This document shows positions 1 through 8,685 of a DNA stretch of 64,000 nucleotides, piece by piece. The notes beneath the pieces were generated by a model that was not told the DNA's origin, made no database searches, and worked only from the letters and a program-made list of their open reading frames with translations. Location: NCBI GenBank assembly GCA_026707665.1, contig JAPOWK010000037.1, positions 1 through 64,000 of the forward strand. The letters are read 5' to 3'. A program made the translations under genes and the position numbers. Source of the stretch: Chloroflexota bacterium (GTDB lineage Bacteria; Chloroflexota; Anaerolineae; Aggregatilineales; Phototrophicaceae). Positions within the stretch are counted from its first letter, which is position 1. Each line of letters starts with the position of its first letter.

Positions 1-369
1 AGGTCTCTCTGAAATCGCTCTCGTGGCAACGGACGATCTGATAGGGCGCCCCTACAAGGCTTGTCCGGTACTGCAGAAAGCCTGTTTTTCGTACATCTTA
101 CCCCATCCCCGGCCCTTCCCCAGTGAACTAGGGAAGGGTGACTCGACGGCAGAATTGGGATATTCGGCGCCGTGACAGTCAGAAGCTCGTAGTTCCGAGC
201 GCACGGCTGGAGTGCTCCCCCTTCCTTAGCTTGCTGGGTCACGTAGGTCGCGTAGACACAGACCGCCGACATTGACCTTCGGGAAGGGGGTTGGGGGGAT
301 GGGGTGTATCCGGCGAAAAAGCATGGCCCAGTACCGGACAAGCCTTACAGATACAGCGCTGTAGAGAGG
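1..369. other. Intergenic region with composite inverted repeat
   Basis: No gene is supported in these 369 bases. Most of the stretch is a composite repeat, listed separately at 53-350, which lies just downstream of the last gene of the minus-strand operon. The first 50 bases show no recognisable coding end. Confidence 0.6.
53..350. repeat. Composite inverted-repeat (MITE-like) element
   Basis: The left end (53-76) is the reverse complement of the right end (329-350); both carry the core CAGTACCGGACAAGCC. Inside these lie a CCCCATCCCC / GGGGATGGGG pair (about 101-110 and 294-303) and a GGAAGGG / CCTTCCC pair. Near 250-268 is a GGTCGCGTAGACACAGACC core. The same modules recur at 6318-6508, 11968-12033, 27065-27117, 50607-50836 and 60537-60579. 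No open reading frame is present, so any mobility would have to be supplied in trans. The structure is seen directly; the mobile-element interpretation is inference. Confidence 0.6.
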
Positions 370-1287
370 TTATCCCGTCAAGCCGGTGATCTGGCGCGCC
401 TCTTCGGGCGAGGCGATCTCGCGCCCGACCTCGTTGGCGATGCGGACGGCCCGTTCCACCAACTCGGCATTGCTTTGGGCATAGACGCCTTTTTCGATGT
501 AAGGGCAATCTTCCATGCCGACCCGCACATGACCGCCGATGGCGATGGCGTGGGCGATGACCGACCAGTAGACCTCGGGCGCCATGCAGCTCATGCTCCA
601 GTTCATATTGTCAGGCAAATGGTCGACCATGAACTGAATGCCCTTGGCTGATGGCGGCGTCCAGCTTTGGCCAGGCCAGCCAAAGAATAATGTCCCCCAC
701 AAAGGATCGGGCAGCAAGTCGAGCTCGTCTTCGCGCCGGTCGCCCACCCAGAACTCGCCAGCGCGCACCTTTTCAATCGCCCAGAAGGCGCCCGTGCTGA
801 AGCATTCAATCTCAAGCTTGACATCATTCTCATTCGCCAGGCGGGCGTATTCCCGCAGCTCGGAAATGGGATGAATGGAATAGCAGTAACCGGCCGGCGG
901 ATGCTCCGGCACCGGCTGGAAATACTCGTCATGAGAGTCGAAATTGATCGAGCTCATATCCGGTTTGAGCTTTTGCCAGAGCTCGATCTTCTGCTCCAGG
1001 CGGATGCTCGCCAGGCCAAACTGCAAGACCGCCTCGCCTGTCTCGCGGATGCGTTCCGAAATCTCCGCCCAGCCATCCATGATCGGGATCTGCAGCAGCC
1101 GGCCATCGGGCTGGATCTCGGTATCGCTGACATAAGAGCCGTGCACATGGCAGATGGAGGCGCCCGCGTCTATCGCGCGTACGTATTCATCGGCGACGCC
1201 CCTGGGGTTGTCCGGCTTCGGTCCGTTCGGATTATGTGGATAGGTCAAGGTCGTATCGCAAGTGACGGTGATAACGAGCTTTTCCAT
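370..1287 (-). CDS. BKACE-family beta-keto acid cleavage enzyme (DUF849)
   Basis: This 305-residue protein has the length and layout of the beta-keto acid cleavage enzymes, Zn-dependent TIM-barrel proteins typified by Kce. Kce splits 3-keto-5-aminohexanoate with acetyl-CoA. Visible are the zinc-type His-x-His (CHVHG, H47 and H49) and the late GGHVRVGMED segment whose E259 should be the third ligand. The usual HxHxRD reads HVHGSY, and the usual early GAE reads CDT, so the substrate may differ from the founding member. ATG at 1287 has GGAGAA seven bases upstream. It is the last gene of the minus-strand sugar-acid operon, 80 bases after the alcohol dehydrogenase. Family call is firm; substrate is unknown. 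Confidence 0.85.
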   Translation of the reverse strand: MEKLVITVTCDTTLTYPHNPNGPKPDNPRGVADEYVRAIDAGASICHVHGSYVSDTEIQPDGRLLQIPIMDGWAEISERIRETGEAVLQFGLASIRLEQKIELWQKLKPDMSSINFDSHDEYFQPVPEHPPAGYCYSIHPISELREYARLANENDVKLEIECFSTGAFWAIEKVRAGEFWVGDRREDELDLLPDPLWGTLFFGWPGQSWTPPSAKGIQFMVDHLPDNMNWSMSCMAPEVYWSVIAHAIAIGGHVRVGMEDCPYIEKGVYAQSNAELVERAVRIANEVGREIASPEEARQITGLTG

Positions 1288-1324
1288 AATCTGTTCTCCT
1301 CATTCAGAAGTTGGAGGTGAAGGC

Positions 1325-1351
1325 GGGCGACCTGATAGGTCGCCCCTACAG
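1325..1351. repeat. Short palindromic repeat (GGGCGACC stem)
   Basis: GGGCGACC (1325-1332) pairs with GGTCGCCC (1338-1345) around a five-base loop and is followed by CTACAG. It is a member of the family of small GC-rich palindromes ending in CCCTACAG found between genes throughout the window, here between the alcohol dehydrogenase and BKACE genes. Confidence 0.7.
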
Positions 1352-1367
1352 TTTTCACTGTAGCGGC

Positions 1368-2387
1368 TCATTCATAAGTCAAGACGATGCGGCCGGTGAC
1401 GCCCGCGCGCAGCATGGCCAGCGCTTCGTTGACCTGGGCGAGCGGAATCGTCCGCTGAACGATGGAGCGCAACGCGCCGCTCGCGTAGAGCTTGAGGCAG
1501 CGGCTGAGATCGTTCCGCCGGCCCGCGCGCGTACCGATGACTTCCTTTTCATTCTGCGCCAATTCCTTTCCCGATAGCGGGAAGAACTCGGGTGTATAAC
1601 CGACGACCACCAGGCGTCCGCCAGGTCGCAGCGAGGCAAAGCCCTCAATCATCGTACTTTCCAAACCGACCACGTCAATCACGCGATCGACTCCCCGGCT
1701 CTCGGTCAAACGCTGTACCTGCGAAATTAGCGCATCGCGAGCCGCGCTTACGAAATGGGACGCGCCCTGCTCCAGCGCCCATTCCGCTTTGGTCTCGTCA
1801 ATATCAGTCGCGATTACCTCAGCGCCCGCCACAGCCAACAGCTGCGTCACGATGGAGCCGACGCCGCCGACGCCGATCACCAGCGCAATGTCGCCAACGG
1901 TCACATCAGCGCGGTCCACGGCGTGCAGAGCGGTCATGCCGGCGTCGCAGCAGGTCGCGCCATCGGTGTAACTCACCGCGTCGGGCAGTCGTATGAGCTG
2001 CTGCGCTGGCAGGCAGACGTATTCGGCATAGCCGCCAGGCAAGTTGAGCACACCGACGATGCCGCCCATATTGAGGCAAAGCTGATCGCGAAAGCTGCGG
2101 CAAAAGATGCAACTCCCACAGGTGATGAAGTTGTAAACGGCGACGCGATCACCGGGCGCGAATTCCGAGACGCCAGCGCCGACCGCCACAAGCTCGCCAG
2201 CGACCTCATGTCCCATAATGAAAGGCAATTCCGGCTGGTAACCAAAGCCATCGAGCAGTTTCAGATCGGTGCCATCAATTCCGCAGGCGCACACACGAAC
2301 CAGAGCCTCGCCCGCGCCCGGCTCCGGCTGTGGCACGTCCTCGATCCGCAGCGGCTGGCCGAGTTCATGCAGAAGCGCCGCTTTCAT
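1368..2387 (-). CDS. Zinc-dependent medium-chain alcohol/polyol dehydrogenase
   Basis: A 339-residue MDR-superfamily NAD(P)-dependent dehydrogenase. It carries catalytic zinc ligands C35 and H60-E61 (in MGHEVAGEL), a structural zinc lobe with C90, C93, C96 and C104, and a Rossmann glycine motif GVGGVGS near residue 173. I start it at the ATG at 2387, which overlaps the preceding gene's TGA (ATGA); the open frame runs 21 codons further but reads into that gene. It probably oxidises a polyol or the aldehyde released by the operon's aldolase. The family resembles sorbitol, threonine and alcohol dehydrogenases, and the exact substrate cannot be read from the sequence. Confidence 0.88.
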   Translation of the reverse strand: MKAALLHELGQPLRIEDVPQPEPGAGEALVRVCACGIDGTDLKLLDGFGYQPELPFIMGHEVAGELVAVGAGVSEFAPGDRVAVYNFITCGSCIFCRSFRDQLCLNMGGIVGVLNLPGGYAEYVCLPAQQLIRLPDAVSYTDGATCCDAGMTALHAVDRADVTVGDIALVIGVGGVGSIVTQLLAVAGAEVIATDIDETKAEWALEQGASHFVSAARDALISQVQRLTESRGVDRVIDVVGLESTMIEGFASLRPGGRLVVVGYTPEFFPLSGKELAQNEKEVIGTRAGRRNDLSRCLKLYASGALRSIVQRTIPLAQVNEALAMLRAGVTGRIVLTYE

Positions 2388-3214
2388 TCGCCGACCTCGC
2401 TGGCAATGCCGATCTCGATCAGGGCCTCGCGATAAACCGGCAGACCCCAAAGATAGCCCTGTTCGGGCACCGGATAGCCGTACATATCCAGGGTCGACGT
2501 GCCTGCGAAACCGATCTCCTTCAGCGCCCGGTTCATCGCCGCCAAATCGAGCGCGCCCTTGCCCGGCGGGTAATGCAGCTCGCTGGTGAAGCCATCGGTA
2601 TCGGAATAATGCAGGTGCTCGATCCGCGCTCCCAAATCGTAGATCGCATCCACATAGGTTTCGGGTTGACCGACGCCATAATGACAGAAGTCGAAAAGCA
2701 CGCCGAAATGCGCGCGATCCAGCTGGTCGCAGAGCTGCTTCATGAAGTCGTTATCCATGCCCAGGGTGAAGGGATGCGGCTCGGTGGTGAAGCGAGCGCC
2801 TTTGGGCCCGGCGTAATCGATTGCCTCGGTGAATAGCGCAACCAGCACCGCAAGCAGATCCGCATCAGGGATGTCGCTATCGGGCGGGCGCCGGCCTTCC
2901 CAGACCATGACATCGGCCACGCCCAACTCCAGAGCGTGATCGACGTCCGCCTTTAAGCCCGCCAACGTCCGGTTGTAGTTCGCAATCGAGCCAAAAGGCT
3001 GAAAATAATCAGCGCCGACCGCGTTGTAACCCCAGAGTTCCAATCCCAACTCAGCGGCGAATTCGCGGAATTGTTTCAGCAGCGCGGGCGTACGACAGCC
3101 AGCCAAATGCGGCGGCCACATTTCCACCGCGTTGCAGCCGGCCGCCGCCAAGCGCCGACAAGCCTCTTCGGCCGTGTAGTCCTGAAATGTGATGGAGTTG
3201 CCGCACAGACGCAT
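2384..3214 (-). CDS. Sugar phosphate isomerase/epimerase-like TIM-barrel protein
   Basis: A 276-residue member of the xylose isomerase-like/AP endonuclease 2 fold (COG1082 type). Candidate metal ligands lie where the family has them: E145 in FTTEPHP, D175 and H178 in LFDFCHYG, and H202 in HLHYSD. Such proteins isomerise or epimerise sugars, ketoses or inositol derivatives in the cytosol. ATG at 3214 has GGAGA upstream. It follows the Ldh-family gene by 12 bases and overlaps the dehydrogenase by four, so the three should be co-translated. The substrate is unassigned. Confidence 0.82.
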   Translation of the reverse strand: MRLCGNSITFQDYTAEEACRRLAAAGCNAVEMWPPHLAGCRTPALLKQFREFAAELGLELWGYNAVGADYFQPFGSIANYNRTLAGLKADVDHALELGVADVMVWEGRRPPDSDIPDADLLAVLVALFTEAIDYAGPKGARFTTEPHPFTLGMDNDFMKQLCDQLDRAHFGVLFDFCHYGVGQPETYVDAIYDLGARIEHLHYSDTDGFTSELHYPPGKGALDLAAMNRALKEIGFAGTSTLDMYGYPVPEQGYLWGLPVYREALIEIGIASEVGE

Positions 3215-3226
3215 CGCCCAATCTCC

Positions 3227-4273
3227 TTATGCTTCCACGCCGAGTTCCGCGGCCAGCTCATTGAATTCCCGCCACAATCGTTCCGGCAGCTCGATGCCGT
3301 CGCGCGAGCGCTGTTTGGCGCTGCGGTATTCGGGCTCGCCCGGGAAGAGCACTTCGTCGACGCCTTCGCGCGGCTTCGCTGATTTCGTATGGGCGATGAG
3401 CTCGCGGGTGCGCCGCTTGAAATCGGCAATGTCTTCAAAGGCGGCGATGTTCATCACCTGGAATAGTACGCCATTGCCGTGCGTCGCGGCCGCCTCGCTG
3501 ACATAACCGGCGCCGCTCAAGCCGCCGGCCAAGATTTCGATCATCACGCCCAGCGCGTAGCCCTTATGCCCGACGGGCCCGCCAAGCGGCAAGAGCCCGC
3601 CAGCGGGCGGTCCATAAAAGTCTTTTGGGTCGCGGCTGGGATTCCCGTCCCCGTCGATGATCACATTCTCCGGCAATTGGGCGCCGCGAAAAAAGTGATC
3701 GCGGATCTTGCCTTCGGGCATGACCGAAGCAGTGATATCGACCAGAACGGGCCATTCCATCCCGCTGGGCGCGGCGAAAGCCAGGGGAGTGGGCGTGAAT
3801 CGGCCTTCGATCCCGCCCCAAGGCGTTACGTTTCCGTTTCCGCCGGTTTGGGAATTGACATAGGCGGCGCCGATCATGTCGCGCTCCGCCGCCATGATGA
3901 CATATTCGCCCAGCCGCCCGATATGGGGGCAGTTCACCAGCGCCACCATGCTGATGCCTTGCCGCGCCGCGATCTCTATCGCCCGCTCCATGGCGACTTT
4001 GGCGGCGACCTGTCCCCAGGTCCGCCCCGCATCCAGCAGCGCGGTCGAGCCCAGCTCGCGGCGCGGCAAGACTTCGGCTGACATGTCGATGTAGCCTTCG
4101 CGCGCGAACTCGGCATATTGCAGCAAGCGCATGAAACCATGCGAATCGTGCCCGGCCAGGTTGGCGCGCAGCAGCGTTTCCACCACCCAGGCGGAGCGCT
4201 CCGGCGGCGAGCCCAGGGCATTCAATATCGCTGTTCCCAGCGCCCGCAGTCGCTCTACTTTCATTCGTGGCAT
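3227..4273 (-). CDS. Ldh-family (malate/L-lactate/ureidoglycolate-type) NAD(P) oxidoreductase
   Basis: A 348-residue COG2055 protein, the family of malate, sulfolactate, ureidoglycolate and 2,3-diketogulonate dehydrogenases, which does not use a Rossmann fold. Landmarks are the GHDSHG catalytic-His segment (H45), R49, NCPHIGRLGEY near residues 113-123, TPWGG, and a late GHKGYALG segment that binds cofactor. The start ATG at 4273 overlaps the aldolase stop by one base (TAATG); a second in-frame ATG lies at 4264. It probably reduces a 2-keto acid or oxidises a 2-hydroxy acid beside the aldolase. A paralogue lies at 24960-26042. Confidence 0.88.
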   Translation of the reverse strand: MPRMKVERLRALGTAILNALGSPPERSAWVVETLLRANLAGHDSHGFMRLLQYAEFAREGYIDMSAEVLPRRELGSTALLDAGRTWGQVAAKVAMERAIEIAARQGISMVALVNCPHIGRLGEYVIMAAERDMIGAAYVNSQTGGNGNVTPWGGIEGRFTPTPLAFAAPSGMEWPVLVDITASVMPEGKIRDHFFRGAQLPENVIIDGDGNPSRDPKDFYGPPAGGLLPLGGPVGHKGYALGVMIEILAGGLSGAGYVSEAAATHGNGVLFQVMNIAAFEDIADFKRRTRELIAHTKSAKPREGVDEVLFPGEPEYRSAKQRSRDGIELPERLWREFNELAAELGVEA

Positions 4274-5064
4274 TACGAAACTCCATTGGCTGCATGGGCG
4301 CGAAAGACAGCCAGCATCTCGCGCGCGCCCGCTAGAATAAGACCCTGATCGGATGCGATTGGGATGATATGCAAGCCCTGTTTCAGCAGATTCTTCCAGC
4401 CGAAGGGGCTGCTTTCGTCTGGGTCAGGCGAGCGGCCCGATATCAGAGGCATGCCGGCAGCGCGCGCCTTCGCCGCCACCTGGTCAATCGCTGCAATGAC
4501 GCGCGGATCATCGAATTCCGGCAGCAGACCCATGCTCGCGCTCAAGTCAACCGCGCCGATCATACAGGCGTCCAAGCCTTCGACTTCCAGCACGGCATCA
4601 AAATCTTCCACCGCGCCGACGGTCTCGATCATGATGACAACGATGGTCGAGTCGTTGGCGACGGCGAGGTATTCTTTCTCATCAAGACCGTAACGGCTGG
4701 GGCGGCGGGGGCCGGTGCCGCGAATGCCCAGCGGCGGATACTTGCAGGCGGCGGCAGCCAGGCGCGCGTCTTCGGCGCTGTAGATATGCGGCACGATGAC
4801 GCCGTCGGCGCCCATATCCAGCACACGCTTGATTTGAACCGCGTCATTGCTCGGCACGCGCGCGATGGTCGGCGTGTCGCCCAGAGCGATCAGCAGATTC
4901 TGCAAGGTTTGCAGGTCGATAGCGGTGTGCTCGGTGTCAATGGCAACCCAATCCAGCCCGACATCGCGAATCATCTCAGCGACGGTGATATCCGTCAGGC
5001 TGAGCCACATGCCCGGGCTGGGCTCGCCGCGCCGCCACTTCGCTTTCAGTTCGATGGCATTCAA
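4273..5064 (-). CDS. HpcH/HpaI-type class II aldolase (2-keto-3-deoxy acid aldolase)
   Basis: A 263-residue TIM-barrel aldolase. Visible are the active-site DTEH (His near residue 48), the RVP arginine that binds the keto-acid carboxylate, the metal-binding Glu in IMIETVGA and the metal-binding Asp in GAVDLSASMG. Relatives HpcH, GarL and YfaU/RhmA split 2-keto-3-deoxy acids into pyruvate and an aldehyde with a divalent metal. The start is TTG at 5064, with GAGGA just upstream; no in-frame ATG gives the full N-terminus. It is coupled to the Ldh gene. Its paralogue sits in the other operon at 26069. Confidence 0.88.
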   Translation of the reverse strand: MNAIELKAKWRRGEPSPGMWLSLTDITVAEMIRDVGLDWVAIDTEHTAIDLQTLQNLLIALGDTPTIARVPSNDAVQIKRVLDMGADGVIVPHIYSAEDARLAAAACKYPPLGIRGTGPRRPSRYGLDEKEYLAVANDSTIVVIMIETVGAVEDFDAVLEVEGLDACMIGAVDLSASMGLLPEFDDPRVIAAIDQVAAKARAAGMPLISGRSPDPDESSPFGWKNLLKQGLHIIPIASDQGLILAGAREMLAVFRAHAANGVS

Positions 5065-5108
5065 GTTGTCCTCGTTTCTATGCGTTCATGGGCAAAATCG
5101 TCATAGGA

Positions 5109-5128
5109 GGGCGAGCCAAGGCTCTCCC
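5109..5128. repeat. Short palindromic repeat (GGGCGAGCC stem)
   Basis: GGGCGAGCC pairs with GGCTCTCCC with one mismatch, followed by CCTACAAG. It is a degenerate member of the same palindrome family, between the transporter ATPase and the aldolase gene. Confidence 0.6.
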
Positions 5129-5186
5129 CTACAAGTTGTCGATAGTCTTGGGATCTTCCTCTTTTGCAGCAGTCATGAGCATCAGC

Positions 5187-6293
5187 TTACCCGCAATCGT
5201 TTAGTAGCGAGCGCTCGCTTTCGGCGTCGAACAGATGCATCTGCCCGCCGGCGAAATGCAGATGGCAGGGCGCGCCGACCGCGACTGATTCTTGCGCGTC
5301 GACGATCACGCCAAAGAGTTGCTCGGCGGCGCGGACGAAAATCAGGTCGCGGCTGCCCAGCGCTTCCACCAGTTCTACTTCGCCGCTAACGGTATTCTCG
5401 CCCGCTTCCGCCACCAGCCTGATCGCTTCGGGCCGGATGCCCCAGATGACGCCTTTTCCCGCCATTCTGGCCAAGCCATCGTGGAAGCGCGCCGGCAGCG
5501 ACAATTCAAACCCGGGGAGTTGAAGGCGATACCCGCCGCCATTATCGCCGGAAACCGCGCCCGGCAACATGTTCATGCTGGGCGTTCCGACGAAATTGGC
5601 GACGAAGGCATTTTTTGGCGCGAAGAAGACCTCGTGCGGACTGCCCACTTGCTGGATATCGCCATTGTTCATCACGATAATCTTGTCGCCAAGCGTCATC
5701 GCCTCTTCCTGATCGTGCGTGACGAAGATGAAAGTCGTGCCCGTATCCTGATGCAGGCGCTTGATTTCGGTGCGCAGCTGCACGCGCAATTTCGCATCCA
5801 GATTGCTCAAGGGCTCGTCCATCAGAAAGACTTCGGGACGGCGCACCATCGCCCGCGCCAGCGCCACCCGCTGCGCCTCGCCGCCGCTGACCTGGCGAAC
5901 GCTGCGCCCCAAGAGATGATCGATGTTCACCAGCGCCGCCACCTCGCGCACGGTGCGGTCGATCTCTCCGCGCTTCATCTTGACCGCATGCAGGGGAAAG
6001 GCGATGTTGTCATAGACATTCATGGTCGGGTACATGCTGAAGTTCTGAAAAACCATCGCTACCCGGCGATCCTTGGGCGCCAGATCGGTGATGTCACGCT
6101 CGGCAATGGTGATGCGGCCGCTGTCGGGCTGCTCCAAGCCGGCGATCATGCGCAAGGTCGTCGTCTTGCCGCAGCCGGATGGTCCCAGCAAAACCGCCAA
6201 CTCGCCTTCTTCTATGACCAGATTGATCTTGTTGACAGCCGCGCGATCCGAATTGGCGAAGCGTTTGACCAGGTCTTGCAGTACGACTTTCAT
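5187..6293 (-). CDS. Carbohydrate ABC transporter ATP-binding protein, MalK/UgpC type
   Basis: This 368-residue cytosolic ATPase energises a CUT1-type sugar importer. It shows Walker A GPSGCGKT (37-44), Q-loop VFQNFSMYP (81-89), a signature VSGGE (135-139; consensus is LSGGQ), Walker B VFLMDEP (155-161) and the H-loop in FVTHDQEE. A C-terminal regulatory TOBE/OB region of about 120 residues follows. It ends the transporter block of the minus-strand operon. It is the only MalK-type ATPase in the window, while three more sugar permease pairs lack one, so it may serve several importers (inference). Confidence 0.92.
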   Translation of the reverse strand: MKVVLQDLVKRFANSDRAAVNKINLVIEEGELAVLLGPSGCGKTTTLRMIAGLEQPDSGRITIAERDITDLAPKDRRVAMVFQNFSMYPTMNVYDNIAFPLHAVKMKRGEIDRTVREVAALVNIDHLLGRSVRQVSGGEAQRVALARAMVRRPEVFLMDEPLSNLDAKLRVQLRTEIKRLHQDTGTTFIFVTHDQEEAMTLGDKIIVMNNGDIQQVGSPHEVFFAPKNAFVANFVGTPSMNMLPGAVSGDNGGGYRLQLPGFELSLPARFHDGLARMAGKGVIWGIRPEAIRLVAEAGENTVSGEVELVEALGSRDLIFVRAAEQLFGVIVDAQESVAVGAPCHLHFAGGQMHLFDAESERSLLNDCG

Positions 6294-6317
6294 GAATGCT
6301 GCCTATTCTTAATTTCT

Positions 6318-6508
6318 ACCCCATCCCCCGGCCCCTTCCCGAAGTGCAGTGTCTACGCGCACCAGCGAGCTAGGGAAGGGGAGCGAAAGAGCTGGATCTA
6401 TGCGCGAATAATGCCCCTCCCTCTTTATGGGGTCGCGTAGGGTCGCGTAGACACTGACCCGCCGACACTGACCCGCCGGGGAGGGGTTTGGGGTGGGGGT
6501 TGAGTTTC
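6318..6508. repeat. Inverted-repeat element, CCCCATCCCC family
   Basis: This element fills the gap between the permease and ATPase genes. The left module is CCCCATCCCCCGGCCCCTTC; the right module ends in GGGGTTTGGGGTGGGGGT. In between are AGCTAGGGAAGGGG and a GGTCGCGTAGACACTGACC core near 6435. It shares these modules with the elements at 53, 11968, 50607 and 60537, and holds no gene. Confidence 0.6.
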
Positions 6509-7350
6509 TATTCCAAAATCCCAAATGTCAGCCCTTTCACCAACTGCCGCCGCAAGGCGATGGTCAGCAGGATGACCGGTACCATGATGATCAGATTGAC
6601 CGCGAAGAGATTGCCCCACTCCACGCGCGTGCGTACGATGTAGGTGCCGGCTGTCATCGGCAAGGTGCTGGTGCGGTTGCCCGCCAGGATCAACGCCAGG
6701 AAGAATTCATTCCAGGCGAAAATGAAATTGAGGATCGCGGTGGCCACGATGCCAGGCCAGACCACAGGCAGCACGACGCGCCAGAGTGCGCCCAGACGGG
6801 TATAACCCTCTACCATGGCGCTCTCTTCCATGGCCGCTGGCAATTCGGCAAAATAGCCGCGCATCATCCAGATGACCAGCGGCAAGAGAAAAGTCTGATA
6901 AGTGATGATGAGGCCGGGAAAGGTATCGCGCAAGCCAATGCCCAATCCGCGTTCCAAATAGAGGAACATGGCATAAAAAGGCAATCCGACCACGATGGGC
7001 GGGATCATGCGCAGCGAGATCAGCCATTGCATCAGAGCCTTGGAACTGCGGAAACGGAAGCGGGCGAAGGCATAAGCGGCTGGCACGCCCAAAAGCAGCG
7101 CGATCGCTACCGAGCCGACCGAGATGATCAAGCTGTTGCGCAAGTAAACCCAGCCCTTGCGCGTGAAGAAGACGAATTCGAAGTTTTCCAGCGTCGGCTC
7201 GAAGATCCAGGTCGGCGGGCTCGAGACCCAAATGATCTGCGGCTTGAAAGCGGTGATGCTGCCCGCCAAGACCGGCGCGATGACCAGGATCGCCATCACG
7301 ATCAAGATGACATAGGCAAGGACGCGTTCGCTGGTCGGCACGCGCATCAT
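6508..7350 (-). CDS. Carbohydrate ABC transporter permease, MalG type
   Basis: A 280-residue inner-membrane permease with about six hydrophobic helices. The first lies at residues 12-33, and the cytoplasmic EAA-type loop is EESAMVEGYTRLGALWRVVL, which docks on the ATPase. The C-terminus KGLTFGILE has the usual MalG-like length. It works with the 7602-8528 permease, the 8686-10155 binding protein and the ATPase at 5187-6293. The specific sugar is not inferable. Confidence 0.9.
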   Translation of the reverse strand: MMRVPTSERVLAYVILIVMAILVIAPVLAGSITAFKPQIIWVSSPPTWIFEPTLENFEFVFFTRKGWVYLRNSLIISVGSVAIALLLGVPAAYAFARFRFRSSKALMQWLISLRMIPPIVVGLPFYAMFLYLERGLGIGLRDTFPGLIITYQTFLLPLVIWMMRGYFAELPAAMEESAMVEGYTRLGALWRVVLPVVWPGIVATAILNFIFAWNEFFLALILAGNRTSTLPMTAGTYIVRTRVEWGNLFAVNLIIMVPVILLTIALRRQLVKGLTFGILE

Positions 7351-7373
7351 CGTAAACCTATCAATTTGCTTTT

Positions 7374-7541
7374 ACCACCGAGTTCACCGAGTTCAATTGA
7401 GGACACAGAGAGTTAAGCCTTTTCGTCTTGCGATCCGCATGCGCTACCGTCATAAGCCGTAAACAGTGGCAATCACAAAACTGTCCGTGCAAATTCTCTC
7501 GTGTTTCTTTGCTTTCGGTGTACTCGGTGCTTCAATTTGAG
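7374..7541. repeat. Inverted pair of CACCGAGT-type repeats
   Basis: ACCACCGAGTTCACCGAGTT and its continuation ATTGAGGACACAGAGAG (7374-7412) face an inverted, diverged copy at 7511-7541 (TTTCGGTGTACTCGGTGC then TTCAATTTGAG). A direct copy of the left arm lies at 54731-54772, inside the 3' end of an ATPase gene. It occupies the gap between the two permease genes and has no coding capacity. Confidence 0.55.
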
Positions 7542-7601
7542 TTTAGTCATTCCTTATCCCATAGGTCGCCATTTGCACGTGCCTGCCCGCGCCCGCATCG
7601 G

Positions 7602-8528
7602 CTAACCCACTTCAACATCGCGATACAGGTAGCGGAACATCAGGGCGGAAATCAGACCGATGAAGAGCAGCATCAGGATAGAACCGGCCGCCGCCCGGCT
7701 CAGCTTGCTGAATGTGAAAGCGGTGCGGTATAGGTACAGGCTGAGCGTCTCGGTGGTGAGGTGAGGTCCGCCGTCGGTCATGACGCGAACGATATCGAAG
7801 GTGCGGAAGGCGTCGACGGTGCGCAGCAGCAGCGCCACCAAAATCACCGGGCGCAGCATAGGCAGCGTGAGGCGGCGGAAGATCATCCAGGACGATACGC
7901 CTTCCAGCCGCGCCGATTCAAAGGGCGCACGCGGCAAGGTCGCCATGCCCGCCTCAATGATGAGAAACACCAGCGGATACCATTGCCAGATATCCACCAG
8001 CACGACCGTCAGCCGCGCCGTACTCGCCTGCGCCAGCATCGTCTGCCCGGGGATGCCCAACAAACCGAGAAACCAGTTGACCAGCCCGAAGAGCGGGTCC
8101 AGCATCCAGTTCCACATCAGCCCGACCACGATGGGCGCCATGGTAATGGGAATGATGAGGATCAGGCGCAGGAGTTCTTTGCCCGCGGTCACGCGGCGGA
8201 TGAGCAGCGCCACGGCAAAGCCCAGCAGAAAGGAGCCGGAAACCGAGAAGACCACATAATAGAGCGTGTTGAGCGCGCTCTGAATGAAGTCGTCGTTGCC
8301 CAGCATGCGCTCGAAGTTCTGCAAGCCGACAAAGGGACGGGACTGCGAGGCGAAGGTCACGCGAAACAGGGAAACGCCAGTCGAGAAGATGATGGGGTAT
8401 ATCACCACTAACAGCAGAATGATCAGCGCCGGCGCGATGAAAAACCAGTGCCGCTGCCGCTGCGTCAGCTGGTAGAGGCGGGTTGAGAAGGAGCGGTTCG
8501 AGTTGTCCGACCGGTACGATTTGGACAT
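7602..8528 (-). CDS. Carbohydrate ABC transporter permease, MalF/UgpA type
   Basis: A 308-residue membrane protein with a charged N-terminal stretch, a first helix around residues 29-52, and about six helices in total. The EAA loop reads FESARLEGVSSWMIFRRLTL, ahead of the last two helices. It is the partner of the MalG-type permease downstream. It follows the binding-protein gene after a 157-base gap that carries a palindromic repeat. Confidence 0.9.
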   Translation of the reverse strand: MSKSYRSDNSNRSFSTRLYQLTQRQRHWFFIAPALIILLLVVIYPIIFSTGVSLFRVTFASQSRPFVGLQNFERMLGNDDFIQSALNTLYYVVFSVSGSFLLGFAVALLIRRVTAGKELLRLILIIPITMAPIVVGLMWNWMLDPLFGLVNWFLGLLGIPGQTMLAQASTARLTVVLVDIWQWYPLVFLIIEAGMATLPRAPFESARLEGVSSWMIFRRLTLPMLRPVILVALLLRTVDAFRTFDIVRVMTDGGPHLTTETLSLYLYRTAFTFSKLSRAAAGSILMLLFIGLISALMFRYLYRDVEVG

Positions 8529-8543
8529 CTGTTATATGTTGAC

Positions 8544-8564
8544 GGGCGAGCCGCCGGCTCGCCC
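8544..8564. repeat. Perfect GGGCGAGCC palindrome after a binding-protein gene
   Basis: GGGCGAGCC (8544-8552), loop GCC, GGCTCGCCC (8556-8564), then CTACAG. The nine-pair stem is perfect. It sits between the binding-protein gene and the first permease gene of the minus-strand operon, where a stem-loop could protect upstream mRNA (inference). Confidence 0.75.
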
Positions 8565-8685
8565 CTACAGATTTCTACATTGACGATTCTTGTACGGGTC
8601 AGCCGGTGGTTGACCCTTTGCCAATTGACACGATTGCCTAAATCCAGGGCCTATTCCGAATACCTTAAGGGACGGTAGTTCTTCC

